The notes under the pieces are model-generated. The model did no database searches. It was given only the letters and a program-made list of their open reading frames with translations, and had not been told where the DNA came from. A DNA stretch of 64,000 nt, taken from assembly GCA_963693035.2 (NCBI GenBank), contig CAXMMQ010000007.1:558001-622000 (forward strand), given 5' to 3'. A program made the translations under genes and the position numbers. The stretch is from Lichenicoccus sp963693035. GTDB taxonomy: Bacteria > Pseudomonadota > Alphaproteobacteria > Acetobacterales > Acetobacteraceae. Below, in pieces: positions 63,566 to 64,000 of this stretch. How positions within the stretch are numbered: position 1 is the first letter of the stretch; every line of letters starts with the position of its first letter.

Positions 63566-63823
63566 CGAAACCTCTTTCCCATCGACCCGAACCGGGCACA
63601 TGTCTGTCGGTGCCGGGCAACCGCAGCCTCGGGGCTCGTGGCCCGCAAATGCATCCGGAAGTCCCGACGTTCCGGTTGCGCCTCACAACGCGGTGACTGT
63701 AACTTCGACGGCATCCTTGTTTGCGCACACACAATGTCGTGATGGCGATGCGCGCTGCAAGGCCTTCGTCCTGCATAGAGACGATTCAAAGTCGATTTCG
63801 TTCCGCCGACGGGAGAGCGACGC

Positions 63824-64000
63824 ATGCAGGTAGGCACGATCCGGATGCAGGGGCGCAGCCTCGGGGAGTTGTCGTTCGGGTCGCGCCGGCTGCGCTGCCT
63901 GCTCGGCGCCGGCGGCATCAGCCCGCACAAGCAGGAAGGCGACGGGACGACGCCGGCCGGGCTGCACCGCCTGCGTCGGGTGCTTTATCGCGCCGACCGT
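63824..64000 (+). CDS. L,D-transpeptidase-like (YkuD family) protein, partial
   Basis: Only the first 59 codons are in the window; the frame is open at the edge. The start ATG 63824 follows GGGAGAGCGACGC. The visible part, FGSRRLRCLLGAGGISPHKQEGDGTTPAGLHRLRRVLYRADR, matches the opening of the small YkuD-type proteins that continue to a HxxCxH-like catalytic site further on. The family cross-links peptidoglycan or is of unclear role. It is divergent from the response regulator, ~260 bases away; I see no other gene in that gap. Confidence 0.75.
   Translation, partial: MQVGTIRMQGRSLGELSFGSRRLRCLLGAGGISPHKQEGDGTTPAGLHRLRRVLYRADR

Overview
The window looks like chromosome from a high-GC alphaproteobacterium, most probably family Acetobacteraceae. 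The grounds are gene content and order: a cyo-type ubiquinol oxidase, an RNase E whose S1 domain is split by an acidic insert, leuA next to mreBCD-mrdA-rodA, argD-argF-hslO, and a small lysine/arginine-rich protein starting MAFKVNYAF. This placement is inference; no rRNA or tRNA gene was seen to test it. No prophage or intact insertion sequence was found, so it is mostly core genome with patches of decay and many short repeats.

Layout. 1-586: end of a cyo operon (cyoC partial, cyoD). 734-9227 (mostly minus strand): ileS-lspA; ribF and the methionine-salvage genes mtnB-mtnD-mtnC; then DUF6481, recX, a CHAP lipoprotein and tatA in overlapping order. 9521-14405: carD, a small basic protein, argD-argF, a small unknown gene and hslO. 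14477-17220: a proline-rich lipoprotein, a DUF2384 antitoxin with a broken RES toxin, a frameshifted GlcG-like gene and an A/B-barrel protein. 17287-25928: dsbD/scsB-like, hrpB, a periplasmic serine protease and a two-component system with a small exported protein. 26040-36074 (minus strand): mreB-mreC-mreD-mrdA-rodA, with a 736-residue ELWxxDGT/glycine-repeat protein inserted between mrdA and rodA, followed by DUF3293 and a GH16-like exported enzyme. 36343-45538: glycine-zipper lipoproteins, leuA with a leader peptide, a Tat-type amidase, rne and an exported adenosine deaminase. 45600-53547: two sulfotransferases flanking a 1087-residue glycine-rich/Hint/glycosyltransferase fusion, then a decayed paralogue of it and a decayed ATPase gene. 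53558-64000: FAD oxidoreductase, a FUSC-DUF1656-HlyD efflux operon, SDR, aminotransferase, GGT-like lipoprotein, DsbA-like protein, OmpR-type regulator and the start of an L,D-transpeptidase-like gene.

The most unusual features are small. (1) Four copies of an intergenic element share a core (GAGCACCGG...GCCAGCAGC) while their outer arms differ in sequence and still pair within at least three copies, as a structured RNA would. (2) Two 106-bp palindromic elements each supply the TAG stop codon of the gene before them. (3) A 29-bp tandem array between the FUSC and DUF1656 genes forms four 10-codon mini-ORFs, each overlapping the next by ATGA. (4) A Leu-rich leader peptide with a hairpin lies upstream of leuA. 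(5) mtnC and the DUF6481 gene appear to lack ATG/GTG/TTG starts. (6) Several genes are freshly broken: RES toxin, GlcG-like protein, a sulfotransferase, the Hint paralogue and the ATPase.
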